NCBI GenBank assembly: GCA_036583965.1
Contig: JAZBQD010000018.1
Location: forward strand, 13,804,867-13,868,866
DNA from: Prunella strophiata
Taxonomy: Eukaryota > Chordata > Aves > Passeriformes > Prunellidae
Length of the DNA stretch: 64,000 bases
Direction of reading: 5' to 3'
The position numbers and the translations under genes are program-made. This document shows positions 58,501 to 64,000 of this stretch, piece by piece (within the stretch, counting starts at the first letter, position 1; the number at the start of each line of letters is the position of its first letter). Under the pieces are notes generated by a model. The model was not told the origin of the DNA and searched no databases. It saw only the letters and a program-made list of their open reading frames with translations.

Positions 58501-61500
58501 CACTGAATTCAAGGCAAAATAATCAAATATAGAGCCCTAACTAACCTCAGCTGACTTAGGAAATTTTGCACACAAGTTCAACTAAGACCCTCTTGCAATA
58601 TTCCTCCCTTCCCCATTAAAAATGGCATTAAGTTTTTACTCAACCTTTGGATTCTACCTAAATCTCTAGTGAATGCCCATTTCTTGTCTAGAAGTTATTA
58701 ATAAGCCTTATGTTAGTGGTTTTATCTTACTTCTTTGACATGTACTGGAATGCCAGTAGAACATTTTTGTTGCAAAAAAAAATTCCTAAGACTTTGAAAG
58801 CTGGCACACATTACACATGGTTTCATAACTGCAGATTATATTAAGGAAAGCTTTAAAAAATAGACAATTAGTGCTTAAGAAAAAAACTGCACCACAGCTC
58901 AAGTGATCTGAGAGGTTTTTATGTGGTGTTATTATGTGGGTTACCACAGCTCTTATATTTACATAATAACATATACACCAAGTCAGGCCAAAATCTAACT
59001 AGACCAGTGTCTGGAAGGTCAACCACCACCACACACCAAGAGAACTGGCCAAGAAAAAGCATATGGGTTTGGACAACTCAGATACAAACTCTTTCTACAT
59101 ATAAAAAAAAATTTGGTTACCATTTTGTATGCTGTCTGGAAGAGTGCAAGAAATAGCACTTCCATGAAAAACACAAAAGGAAAATGGCAATAAGAAACAG
59201 TCACTGAGTATACTGGGCTGCACTGGATAGCCAGGATGCCCACTGCACCAAATACATCCATCCTCTGTCTCCACCAGCCCATCACAAAGTCACTGCAGCT
59301 GACTCAAACAGAATTCTGCTCCGATTTGAGCCTAAATCCAAGAACGGGGAGGCTCTCCTTTCAGGCACATGGAACAGCTGTGAGCATGCACTCATGAGTA
59401 TCCTTTGCAAAGATCCTCTGAGAGGGCCAAAAACCTATACCCTTCTTGACTCTGCCTATTTCATTTGGCATCTCATTAGCAGCGACAGCTCCTGCTGCAG
59501 GTATACAAAAAAAAACCCCAATATCAGTCAAAAGCCCCCCAAAAGTCTCACACTCATGTGAAGAGACTGAGAGTTCAGGGAGAAGAACTCAGACTAATAT
59601 ATAGTATTTATCCAGTCTTTTATTCTTTAGCTTCTAACAAATTGCACTGCAGATTTTTAGGAGCTCAGAACTAAACCTCTTACTGATTCAGAATAAGGAT
59701 TCTCTTATCAGGCACTTTTAAATTTACTTTCACTGAAGCACAACTATCTCCATCCAGAAGTTATTTATAAACTCTATTGATCCTAACTTATTTAACTGAA
59801 TTGGAATCCCCTAAGAAATATTGCATTTCTATTTTAAAAAGCATATGTGTATACCACTCGTATTTACTGATTAGTAACAGTAGGGAAAAATGGGTTTGTA
59901 CTCCTTTTAAACACATTTAACTGTCATAAGAAAAGGAAGAACCACATATTGTTTATTCATCCTTCCAATATCTAGCTTGAACTAGACAACTCTGTGATTC
60001 AAAACCTTGCACAGGAAACAGACAGCTTTGAGTCACTCTTGTTTATCTTTCTATCATATTCTTGAAACTACTGAAACTTTAAAGTGTAAAGATACACTTG
60101 AAGTATGCTTGACTCTGGAAATTCAACAATTTAAAAATGCAAATTCTTTTTTTTTTTGTTGTTCTCTTTTTTAAGTAGTATAGTCCTGTACCAACAAAAA
60201 TCAATTCTTCTGAGTTTTAGGTGAAAAATACAATCTCATACAAGTGAGGAGACAAATGGAAAGTAGCCAATGAGAGGACCCACATCGTGTTACTGTTGTG
60301 CCCTGCAAGACACTGATAGTTACTATGAATTAGAGGGAGTGGTAGCAGTATCTGCTATCACCTGTCAAGATGTAACCCAGTGCAGGCAGCATCAAAGTCA
60401 CTTACAAGGCTGTCTGTCAGGCAGGAAGAGAGATCTATTCAATTGCATCAGTTATTCACACCTAAAGAATCCCTATAACGTTTGCTGCCAGCTTCACAAG
60501 TGAAATAAGGAAGTTGCTAAGGGAGGGAAATGCTGACAGTGTCTATTGCAGTCCCACAAATTACACATCTCCCACAAATTCAAGAACAATAGCTGCACCA
60601 ACTATGTTTTATACTTTACACACCACTCAGAGCAGCTTATCACACTCACATATCAATGACACCAGCTGCAAATCTCATATTTTACCTGGTTCTAGAAACA
60701 GGGAAATATTTTAGTTATTATCAAGATGACATTTTTTGTTCAAAAGACTAAAACAATTTTCTAAAAATTGTCAGCAACTGTTGTTTAAGAGGCAATCATC
60801 TAAGCTCACTACACCCTGCTTTATTATCACATTCTCAAAATTGCAGTGAGACTCTCTTTTGTGCAGAAAATGCAGTTTGGACACAAATGAATAGACCATT
60901 GTGTCTAGACCACTTCTCAAGCTGGGTTTTTGGAACAAAAACTAATCCCATTTGGTTTCCTGACAGCAAACGAATCAGGTTCCTCAAAGAATTTAGATGA
61001 TAACGTTTTCTTCTGAAAACACAAGGAGGGCCAATACCCTAACCACTGGGGTTTTAGTGGGTTTGAACTACTGGGCTTCTTGTGCTTCTTCTACTTCAAT
61101 TTGTCTTTAAATGTCTGTTGAACAGTGGCACTCCTTTACCAGCACCAGTGGAAGACAACTCAGCTTCAAACCTGTCACTCAGGGCCCTCTAAAGAGGAGA
61201 GACAACTGCAGAAACCTGAAATGTGGGAAGAAAGGTCTAACCTGTTTGTACCTTTCAAACAAGTGTGCTGAAAATGTTTGTTAGAATAAGGTACAGCAAC
61301 TCAAGAATAAATCTTCTGACTGTCATCTCAAAAAGGAAGGCAGTGCTTAAACCTGAACACCAGGCAGGATCTCAGCCTCTCTAAATAGTCCTCATGGGCT
61401 AGCCCAAAGTATTTCATGGAGCCCTCTCAGGCCAGGTGGCTCTGGCCAGCACACTTGGCTTCCACCACACACAGGAAAGTACCCTGAGCACTGCACACAA

Positions 61501-63040
61501 AGCCAATTTACCAGCCCAGGAATTCTGGTGTGCTGTGGACAGGATGCTCCTTTGAGCTAAGGCTTTCCTCACCACAGCCAGCTCCACGCTTTCAAGTTAA
61601 GCCATATACATGTTACCATACATGAGCAACTGAGAGCTTGGGGCAGTTGCCAAAATACTGTCCAGATGCTTGAGGAAGACAAGTGGAATAATTTCCCTCT
61701 ACTGTTCTTATCCAATGTTGGGGACAATTTTAAATTTTACACTCCAAGTTTAAATTATTTATACTGACATTTCAAGTCACAGATTTTGAATAATCCTCTA
61801 AGATCACAATTTGCAGTAACTGAATATTAACTGTCCAAAGAATAACAGTTACAGACAAGTGACATTTGATATGGCATTTTCTACCAGAGACAAAACCAGA
61901 AAACAGTGGTTTTTATTTACAGAAATGAGTTCATTCTGGTTTTAAAAACTTCACCATATCCAGGCAGCTACACTGATCAAACCACCAGCCAAAACCCTAT
62001 CAGTTTAATGGAAACATCCTAACAGCATGGTCTCCTGGCTTCAAAAGTTTATCATAGGTGCTGGACACTTCCAAGAACACAGTGTCAGAGCACTGTATTA
62101 GTGATTTATTTGAAAAATAGGTATAGCAAATCATCCTACTCAATATTTAGGTGACTACACAACTGTGTCTTATGTTAAATGGGAAAAATTCCTATTATCA
62201 CAATAAAATAACAACAAAAATACTAAAAACATGCATGAACATGGTTATTCAAGACAAAAAAAATGATTCCCACATAAAGCACATTACAGCTAACTATTTA
62301 TATACACTATGTATATACTCAACAATTAAACGCAAAATTAACAAAACACGATCACATTTTAAGAGGTCAAAGGCATAGAACTGGTTACCAGCGCAGTCAG
62401 CACAAAACTAAGTCTGATAATTCCTGAACACACTACTTTTGACAAAGGTATTTTCCAGCAGCCTCTCCACAGGCTGCCGTGCACAGGCACGACATGGACA
62501 TGGTCAGGTACGCTATCCACAGCCGCTCAGCTTGCAGCGCACCAGCAACACCTGGGAGCGAGTCCTCCCGGCGGATCTTACACGGCAGCCGAGGCTGCTC
62601 CGGGCTCGGCACCGCCGAACACAGAAGCCAGGCCCGGACCAAGAACCGGGCAGATGCAACAGGAGTCACCCGGCGCTGCCACCGCCTCTATCCTTTATTC
62701 CCCTCCACGGAGAAGGGCTGGAGAGGACCCGCGTCTCCAAGCGGCTGATGGGGAACCCAAGGGAGAGGCTGGAGAACGCCAGTGCAAAGCTCTTGTGCCA
62801 CAAAGGCGAGCGCCTCCGGCTAAAAGGCGAAGCTCCCGGCGCCGGGCAGCCCCCCCCCGCAGCTCCCCCCTCTCCCCGCCACTCACTCTTGGTCGCGGCA
62901 ATCAGGTTCTTCCCATCCTTCAGCAACTCCTTGATAAACTTATTGGTTTTCTCCAGCTCGGCCTCGTGGGCTCTCACCCGCTCCCTGAACCAGGGGCTGT
63001 CCAGGTAGCAGTCGCTGAACTCCAGGGGCTGCAGCCCCAT
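857..63040 (-). CDS. ARHGAP10: ARHGAP10 (GRAF2) 5' part: seven coding exons, BAR domain
   Basis: Rho GTPase activating protein of the GRAF family (BAR-PH-RhoGAP-SH3). The known family role is to bind and curve membrane through the BAR dimer and to switch off Rho-type GTPases, chiefly Cdc42 and RhoA, at the cytoplasmic face of membranes. Coding blocks are 62887-63040, 21808-21903, 21657-21718, 9404-9475, 6029-6130, 3007-3117 and 857-961, all on the minus strand. Their lengths (154, 96, 62, 72, 102, 111, 105) sum to 234 codons, every junction is GT-AG, and phase is kept throughout. The N-terminus [18 protein letters not shown] and later peptides such as [18 protein letters not shown] match GRAF2 rather than GRAF1 (ARHGAP26). 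The human protein is about 786 residues with BAR at roughly 7-262, so the window carries most of the BAR domain and nothing catalytic. Assignment is from remembered family sequence, not a search. Confidence 0.97.
962..3006 (-). other. ARHGAP10: ARHGAP10 intron 6 (2,045 bp)
   Basis: AT-rich intron with GT-AG ends. No repeats of known family or further exons are seen. The 119-codon plus-strand frame at 1121-1480 shows no family features. Confidence 0.9.
3007..3117 (-). CDS. ARHGAP10: ARHGAP10 exon 6, residues 163-199
   Basis: A 111-bp phase-0 exon encoding [20 protein letters not shown] then [17 protein letters not shown]. It is an almost unchanged GRAF2 BAR helix ([10 protein letters not shown] is shared across the family). 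The acceptor is CTGCAG and the donor is a perfect GTAAGT (3006-3001). Codon TGT (3018-3016) gives Cys196 where GRAF1 and human GRAF2 have Phe in KFEFVEP; this is noted as a finding. Confidence 0.97.
3118..6028 (-). other. ARHGAP10: ARHGAP10 intron 5 (2,911 bp)
   Basis: AT-rich intron. It contains a 156-codon stop-free frame on the sense strand (4015-4485) without an ATG at its start and without recognisable domains, and the small hairpin at 4757-4777. Nothing else is supported. Confidence 0.9.
4757..4777 (+). repeat. GC-rich hairpin followed by a T run
   Basis: AACGCCC, loop CAA, GGGCGTT, then further T residues to 4777. By shape it resembles a bacterial intrinsic terminator, but it lies in an avian intron with normal flanking sequence, so it is recorded only as a hairpin. 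Confidence 0.8.
6029..6130 (-). CDS. ARHGAP10: ARHGAP10 exon 5, residues 129-162
   Basis: A 102-bp phase-0 exon encoding [20 protein letters not shown] then [14 protein letters not shown]. This is the Lys-rich stretch of the BAR domain that, by family knowledge, contributes to the positively charged membrane-binding face. The acceptor is CATCTAG and the donor GAG|GTATTG. In human GRAF2, as I recall it, the end reads KKDSHLQE, so the C-terminal part of this exon has diverged more than the rest. Confidence 0.95.
6131..9403 (-). other. ARHGAP10: ARHGAP10 intron 4 (3,273 bp)
   Basis: AT-rich intron with the A33 tract and no identified mobile element. Confidence 0.9.
7533..7565 (+). repeat. A33 run
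   Basis: Longest homopolymer in the window, in intron 4. No AATAAA signal or recognisable retrocopy lies directly upstream, so it is not supported as a processed-pseudogene tail. Confidence 0.95.
9404..9475 (-). CDS. ARHGAP10: ARHGAP10 exon 4, residues 105-128
   Basis: A 72-bp phase-0 exon encoding [20 protein letters not shown] then GAVK, a BAR helix segment nearly identical to GRAF2. The acceptor is CTTTAG. The donor is AAG|GTTTGT, which departs from consensus at +3 and +4 and is the weakest-looking donor in the window. The exon is a multiple of three, so skipping it would keep the frame but delete 24 residues of the BAR coiled coil. Confidence 0.95.
11312..11328 (+). repeat. A17 run
   Basis: Mononucleotide tract in intron 3. 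Confidence 0.95.
13414..13439 (+). repeat. (AAAT)n-like tract
   Basis: A-rich tract with three AAAT units in intron 3. Confidence 0.9.
13933..13960 (+). repeat. A28 run
   Basis: Long homopolymer in intron 3, with no retrocopy recognised upstream. Confidence 0.95.
19389..19417. repeat. 12-bp AT-rich inverted repeat
   Basis: ATTATCTATAAT at 19389-19400 and its exact reverse complement at 19406-19417 are separated by AAATA. It is a simple hairpin in AT-rich intron 3 sequence, with no function implied. Confidence 0.85.
19681..19709 (+). repeat. A29 run
   Basis: Long homopolymer in intron 3, about 2 kb downstream (gene sense) of exon 3. Confidence 0.95.
20826..20846 (+). repeat. 10-bp tandem duplication
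   Basis: The word ATCTAAGCAC occurs twice in a row. It is a small local duplication in intron 3. Confidence 0.85.
21657..21718 (-). CDS. ARHGAP10: ARHGAP10 exon 3, residues 84-104
   Basis: Short 62-bp exon encoding [21 protein letters not shown], part of a BAR helix. The first codon (GAT) is completed from the last G of exon 2. The acceptor is ATTACAG and the donor GTGAGT (21656-21651). Human GRAF2, as I recall it, has Arg in place of His in ASLREF and Met in place of the final Leu; the rest is unchanged. Confidence 0.96.
21719..21807 (-). other. ARHGAP10: ARHGAP10 intron 2 (89 bp)
   Basis: Very short GT-AG intron with a pyrimidine stretch (CTTTCTTTG) upstream of the ATTACAG acceptor. If retained, it gives an in-frame TAA three codons into the intron. 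Confidence 0.95.
21808..21903 (-). CDS. ARHGAP10: ARHGAP10 exon 2, residues 52-83
   Basis: Encodes the BAR-domain block [20 protein letters not shown] then [11 protein letters not shown], which aligns closely with the GRAF family (FKFEFIGDA and TDDER are hallmarks). The acceptor is TTGCAG directly upstream of 21903. The exon starts in phase 1 and ends with ATA G before donor GTAGGT. A second, arguably better donor (GTAAGA) starts 4 nt downstream, but using it would break the frame, so 21808 is taken as the end. Only 89 bp of intron separate it from exon 3. Confidence 0.95.
22978..23032 (-). repeat. T-rich tract ending in T18
   Basis: Interrupted T runs; the longest uninterrupted part is 23015-23032. 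It is one of only two T runs of 17 or more on the plus strand. Confidence 0.9.
28136..28155. repeat. Perfect 20-bp palindrome
   Basis: GTAATTAACATGTTAATTAC equals its own reverse complement. It is AT-rich and contains two homeodomain-type TAATTA words around a central ACATGT. It could be a dimeric binding site or chance; there is no evidence of use. Confidence 0.9.
29668..29717. repeat. Perfect 23-bp inverted repeat (4-nt spacer)
   Basis: The left arm at 29668-29690 (begins GTCTGCAAATTATAAG) and the right arm at 29695-29717 are exact reverse complements, separated by TGGG. The fold is a hairpin of 23 uninterrupted pairs. The words around the loop recur just after the right arm (CTGGGGACA), which suggests copying from a nearby template. 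Confidence 0.95.
32817..33349 (-). mobile_element. Endogenous retrovirus solo LTR (533 bp)
   Basis: Read on the minus strand this starts TGTTAGCCTGG (33349) and ends CACCACA (32817), the TG...CA ends of an LTR. Near its 3' end lie a TATA-like GTATAAAGAG (32903-32894), then AATAAA (32886-32881), then a short tail. This order fits LTR U3-R-U5. The sequence resembles avian ERV LTRs, but I cannot name the family. Flanks show no clear target duplication (GGCCC left, GCTGA right), so the exact ends are less sure. No internal viral sequence is present. Confidence 0.65.
33397..34002 (-). mobile_element. CR1 LINE 3' fragment, different subfamily
   Basis: Begins at CATAGAATCATTTCAGTTGG, follows the reverse complement of a CR1 3' end (CCAGGGATGGTGACTCCTCC, GGGCAGCTTCTTCCAATGTT) and ends at CACCTGGGCACACTG. 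The wording differs from the copy at 39246, pointing to another CR1 subfamily. It lies 48 bp to the right of a solo LTR. It is 5'-truncated and inactive. Confidence 0.92.
36171..36194 (+). repeat. (AAAC)n microsatellite
   Basis: About six AAAC units in intron 1. Confidence 0.95.
37833..37856 (+). repeat. G-quadruplex-prone purine run
   Basis: Five runs of three or more G separated by one to four bases (begins GGGGAGGGAGGTGGGG). It satisfies the usual G4 pattern on the plus strand, which is the template strand for ARHGAP10 transcription. Confidence 0.8.
37871..37914 (+). repeat. 18-bp tandem repeat, 2.4 copies
   Basis: The unit CAGCTCAGTGGTGCTCAG occurs at 37871-37888 and 37889-37906 without change, followed by a partial CAGCTCAG. 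The exact identity suggests recent origin or continued length change. It begins 15 bp after the G-rich run. Confidence 0.95.
39246..39838 (-). mobile_element. CR1 LINE 3' fragment
   Basis: Begins at CATAGAACCATGGAATG and follows the reverse complement of the avian CR1 3' end: ACCTTAAAGATCATCTAGTT, then TTCTCTGGGCAACCCATTCC and CAGTGCCTCACCACCCTCAC. It ends near TGCTTTGGATGCCAAGGA. It covers the 3' UTR-like tail and the ORF2 C-terminus only and is 5'-truncated. The open frames here (for example 39648-39965) are decayed CR1 or chance. Confidence 0.92.
40622..40638 (-). repeat. T17 run
   Basis: Homopolymer tract in intron 1. Confidence 0.95.
41361..41393 (+). repeat. (AAAC)n/(AAAT)n compound microsatellite
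   Basis: About three AAAC units pass into about five AAAT units in intron 1. Confidence 0.95.
42036..42073 (+). repeat. 19-bp tandem duplication
   Basis: TGACTCTATATAGCATGTG at 42036-42054 is followed directly by TGACTCTATACAGCACGTG at 42055-42073, two differences in 19. Both differences are transitions, so the duplication is older than the 18-bp one at 37871. Confidence 0.9.
42844..42860 (+). repeat. A17 run
   Basis: Homopolymer tract in intron 1. Confidence 0.95.
51720..51738 (+). repeat. A19 run
   Basis: Homopolymer tract in intron 1. Confidence 0.95.
52805..54085 (-). mobile_element. CR1 LINE, 5'-truncated, nested in the LTR
   Basis: A CR1 in antisense orientation to the LTR. The 3' end lies at 52805 (GAGTTGGAATGGATCCACA-like), followed leftward-to-rightward by the ORF2 C-terminus (about 53100-53600) and reverse transcriptase core remnants (about 53840-54080). 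On the minus strand the core shows a decayed polymerase block (VNILDFSKA) and [10 protein letters not shown]. Stops and frame breaks make it inactive. It contains an unusual palindromic expansion at 53281-53378. About 1.2 kb survives of a roughly 4.5-kb full element. Confidence 0.9.
53254..53378. repeat. Direct duplication and near-palindrome inside the CR1
   Basis: The CR1 segment ATATCTTGGTTATACTGTGG occurs once at about 53260-53279 and again, broken by an inserted TATGTGGT, near 53300-53331. Between and after the copies lie a 16-bp near-palindrome (CTACTATATACAGTAG, 53281-53296) and a 42-bp near-palindrome (53332-53373) whose arms differ at only one position each side of a short centre. 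The normal CR1 text resumes at CCCAGAACTGGAGGTGAGG. The whole adds about 95 bp to the element. Confidence 0.85.
54434..54453 (+). repeat. A20 run abutting the solo LTR
   Basis: Begins directly after the right-hand target-site copy CTTCC of the solo LTR. It may have been present at the insertion site or grown there. Confidence 0.95.
54454..62499 (-). other. ARHGAP10: ARHGAP10 intron 1, 5' part
   Basis: Eight kilobases between the nested LTR and the CpG island, with no named mobile element. As the promoter-proximal part of a very long first intron it is where enhancers would be looked for, but no specific site is claimed. Confidence 0.8.
58038..58060 (+). repeat. A23 run
   Basis: Homopolymer tract in intron 1. 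Confidence 0.95.
62850..62880 (-). other. G-run cluster just inside intron 1 (possible G-quadruplex)
   Basis: On the transcribed sense, G runs of 4, 6 and 9 (plus strand C runs at 62874-62877, 62865-62870 and 62850-62858) follow the exon 1 donor within about 40 nt. Such a cluster can form a G-quadruplex in RNA or DNA, and intronic G runs near donors often aid splicing. The run of nine is also likely to be length-variable and hard to sequence. Confidence 0.6.
62887..63040 (-). CDS. ARHGAP10: ARHGAP10 exon 1, residues 1-51
   Basis: First coding exon. It encodes the amphipathic N-terminus and the first BAR helix ([11 protein letters not shown], then [17 protein letters not shown]). The ATG at 63040-63038 sits in ACCATGG, a strong Kozak context, and the start agrees with the known GRAF2 N-terminus. 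The reading frame stays open upstream to about 63220 but has no ATG there, so this start is preferred. The exon ends ACC AAG A, followed by donor GTGAGT (62886-62881). The split codon A|AC gives Asn52, where I recall Ser in human GRAF2 and Asn in GRAF1. The exon lies wholly inside the CpG island. Confidence 0.97.
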
Positions 63041-63429
63041 GGTGGGTGTTGCTGCTGCCGCCGCCGCGCCGGGGCTCGGCTCCCCGCGAACCGCAGCACC
63101 GCCGCCCTCCGCAGCCGCGGCCACAAAGACGGAGCAGCAGCTCCCCCCGCGCAGGGCTGGGCGCGGGCACAGCCAGCCGAGCTCAGCGGAGCCGCCCTCC
63201 CGGCAGCCCCGCCGGGACACGCCCGAACGGGGCGGGCAGAGCCCGCGGCCCGCCCCTTCCGAGCTCCCCGCGGCGGCGCCGGGCGGGGCGCGGGGGCCGC
63301 GCCGGTGCGCTCGGGGCCCGGGTAAGGCGGCTCAGCTGAGGCGCTGCGGGCGTCCCCGAGCGGAGAACGGGGGCAGGTACCGCCAGCAGAGAGAGCCCTC
63401 TGCTCCGCAGTGACACCTTCGGCAAGTTA

Positions 63430-64000
63430 GAGATGGACAAACACCGACCGCGCCAGGGGCAGGTGTGCGAGTCTGCACCTGGGACGGGACAACCCTGGCT
63501 GTGTGTGCAGCCTGGGGAACGGGAGAGCAGCGCTGCGCGAAGGGCCCTGGGGGTCCTGGTCGATGGAAAGCTGAATGTCAGTATCCTGGCAGCCAGGAGG
63601 GCTAACCCTGTCCTGGGAGGCATCAGGCACAGCATCGTCAGCCGAGCAAGGGAAGGGATTGTCCCGCTCTGCTCTGCACTGGGGTGGCCTCGCCTCGAAT
63701 GCTGGGGGCAGTTTTGGGTGCCACAGTATAAAAACGACATTAAGCTATTAGAGAGCATCCAAAGGAGGGCTACGAGGATGGTGAAGCACCTTAAGGGGAA
63801 GCCACATGAGGAGCAGCTGAAGTCACTTAGTCTGTTCAGGCTGGCGGAGACTGATGAGAGACCTCATTGCGGTCTTCAACTTGTTCATGAAGGGAGGAGG
63901 AGGGGCGGGCACTGATCTCTGTGGTACCCAATGACAGGACTTGAGAAAAAGGCATGAAGCTGAGTCATAGGTGGTTTAGGTTGTGTATCAGGAAAAGGTT
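63430..64000 (+). mobile_element. CR1 LINE 3' fragment (reverse transcriptase C-terminus), runs off window
   Basis: The 3' part of an avian CR1 non-LTR retrotransposon. A frame from 63433 to 63915 stays open for 160 codons and carries the conserved C-terminal region of the CR1 ORF2 protein: LGVLVDGKLNVS, GIRHSIVSRAREGIVPL, FWVPQYKNDIKLLE and LKGKPHEEQLKSL. After 63900 the sequence resembles the CR1 3' tail region. The endonuclease and most of the reverse transcriptase are missing, so it is 5'-truncated and inactive. It abuts the CpG island about 390 bp upstream of the ARHGAP10 ATG. Confidence 0.92.

Larger units (their letters stand above)
62500..63420 (-). promoter_or_regulatory. ARHGAP10: CpG island with presumed ARHGAP10 promoter and 5'UTR
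   Basis: A sharp rise in GC and CpG content against an AT-rich surround covers exon 1, its flanks and about 380 bp upstream. GC boxes (GGGCGG or its complement) are visible near 63230, 63250 and 63282. No TATA box is apparent, as is usual for CpG-island promoters. A CCG/CTG-type trinucleotide stretch (63049-63068) lies just upstream of the ATG in the likely 5'UTR. There is no minus-strand ATG between 63041 and about 63430, so no upstream ORF is expected. The transcription start cannot be placed. In mammals PRMT9 lies divergently upstream; nothing of it is visible here. Confidence 0.8.

Noticed and set aside
62666..63220. 184-codon frame reading exon 1 with a long N-terminal extension
   Set aside because: Its start is GTG and its 3' part reads through the exon 1 donor into intron; the ATG at 63040 and donor at 62887 explain the real coding part.
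62654..63325. 223-codon plus-strand frame across exon 1
   Set aside because: GC-rich antisense shadow of the CpG island and ARHGAP10 exon 1; the product is low-complexity Ala/Pro/Arg.
63183..63758. 191-codon minus-strand frame upstream of exon 1
   Set aside because: Mostly the antisense of the CR1 reverse transcriptase fragment and CpG island.
63200..64000. Divergent neighbour (PRMT9 in mammals) sharing the CpG island
   Set aside because: No PRMT9 coding sequence is visible; the upstream space is CR1. Its first exon would lie beyond the window.
1..64000. tRNA, rRNA, snoRNA, CRISPR array or bacterial-type cassette
   Set aside because: No cloverleaf, ribosomal or regularly spaced direct-repeat pattern was seen by eye; a covariance-model scan could still reveal a small RNA.

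Overview
The window is a piece of a bird genome, most likely a neoavian and possibly a songbird; the species cannot be fixed from the sequence. The evidence is four truncated CR1 LINEs, an ERVL-type solo LTR of a design common in birds, no mammalian-type L1 or SINE, AT-rich introns and one sharp CpG island. It holds the 5' end of one protein-coding gene on the minus strand: ARHGAP10 (GRAF2, Rho GTPase activating protein 10). Seven coding exons can be placed to the base by reading frame, splice sites and recognisable GRAF2 peptide sequence. Together they give 702 nt, or 234 codons ending exactly on a codon boundary, which covers most of the N-terminal BAR domain. The PH, RhoGAP and SH3 parts must lie beyond position 1.

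Layout from the gene's 5' end (right) to left. Positions 63430-64000 are a plus-strand CR1 3' fragment that runs off the window. About 62500-63420 is a CpG island with GC boxes, the presumed promoter and 5'UTR, and exon 1 (62887-63040, ATG in a strong Kozak context). Intron 1 is 41 kb and holds most of the repeats: a solo LTR split by a later CR1 (52547-54428), a CR1 at 39246-39838, a CR1 at 33397-34002 and a second solo LTR at 32817-33349. It also holds a G4-prone run beside an 18-bp tandem repeat (37833-37914) and a 50-nt perfect hairpin (29668-29717). Exons 2 and 3 sit at 21.7-21.9 kb, separated by only 89 bp. Exons 4, 5, 6 and 7 are at 9.4, 6.1, 3.1 and 0.9 kb.

No second gene, RNA gene, CRISPR array or operon-like cassette is supported. 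The remaining open frames are short, lie in introns, often lack an ATG and show no recognisable family. I found no previously undescribed system. The most unusual local structures are the palindromic expansion inside the nested CR1, the perfect intronic hairpin, the tandem splice donors of exon 2 and a Cys replacing a conserved Phe in exon 6. Boundaries of mobile elements come from remembered consensus sequences and are approximate unless terminal motifs are given.
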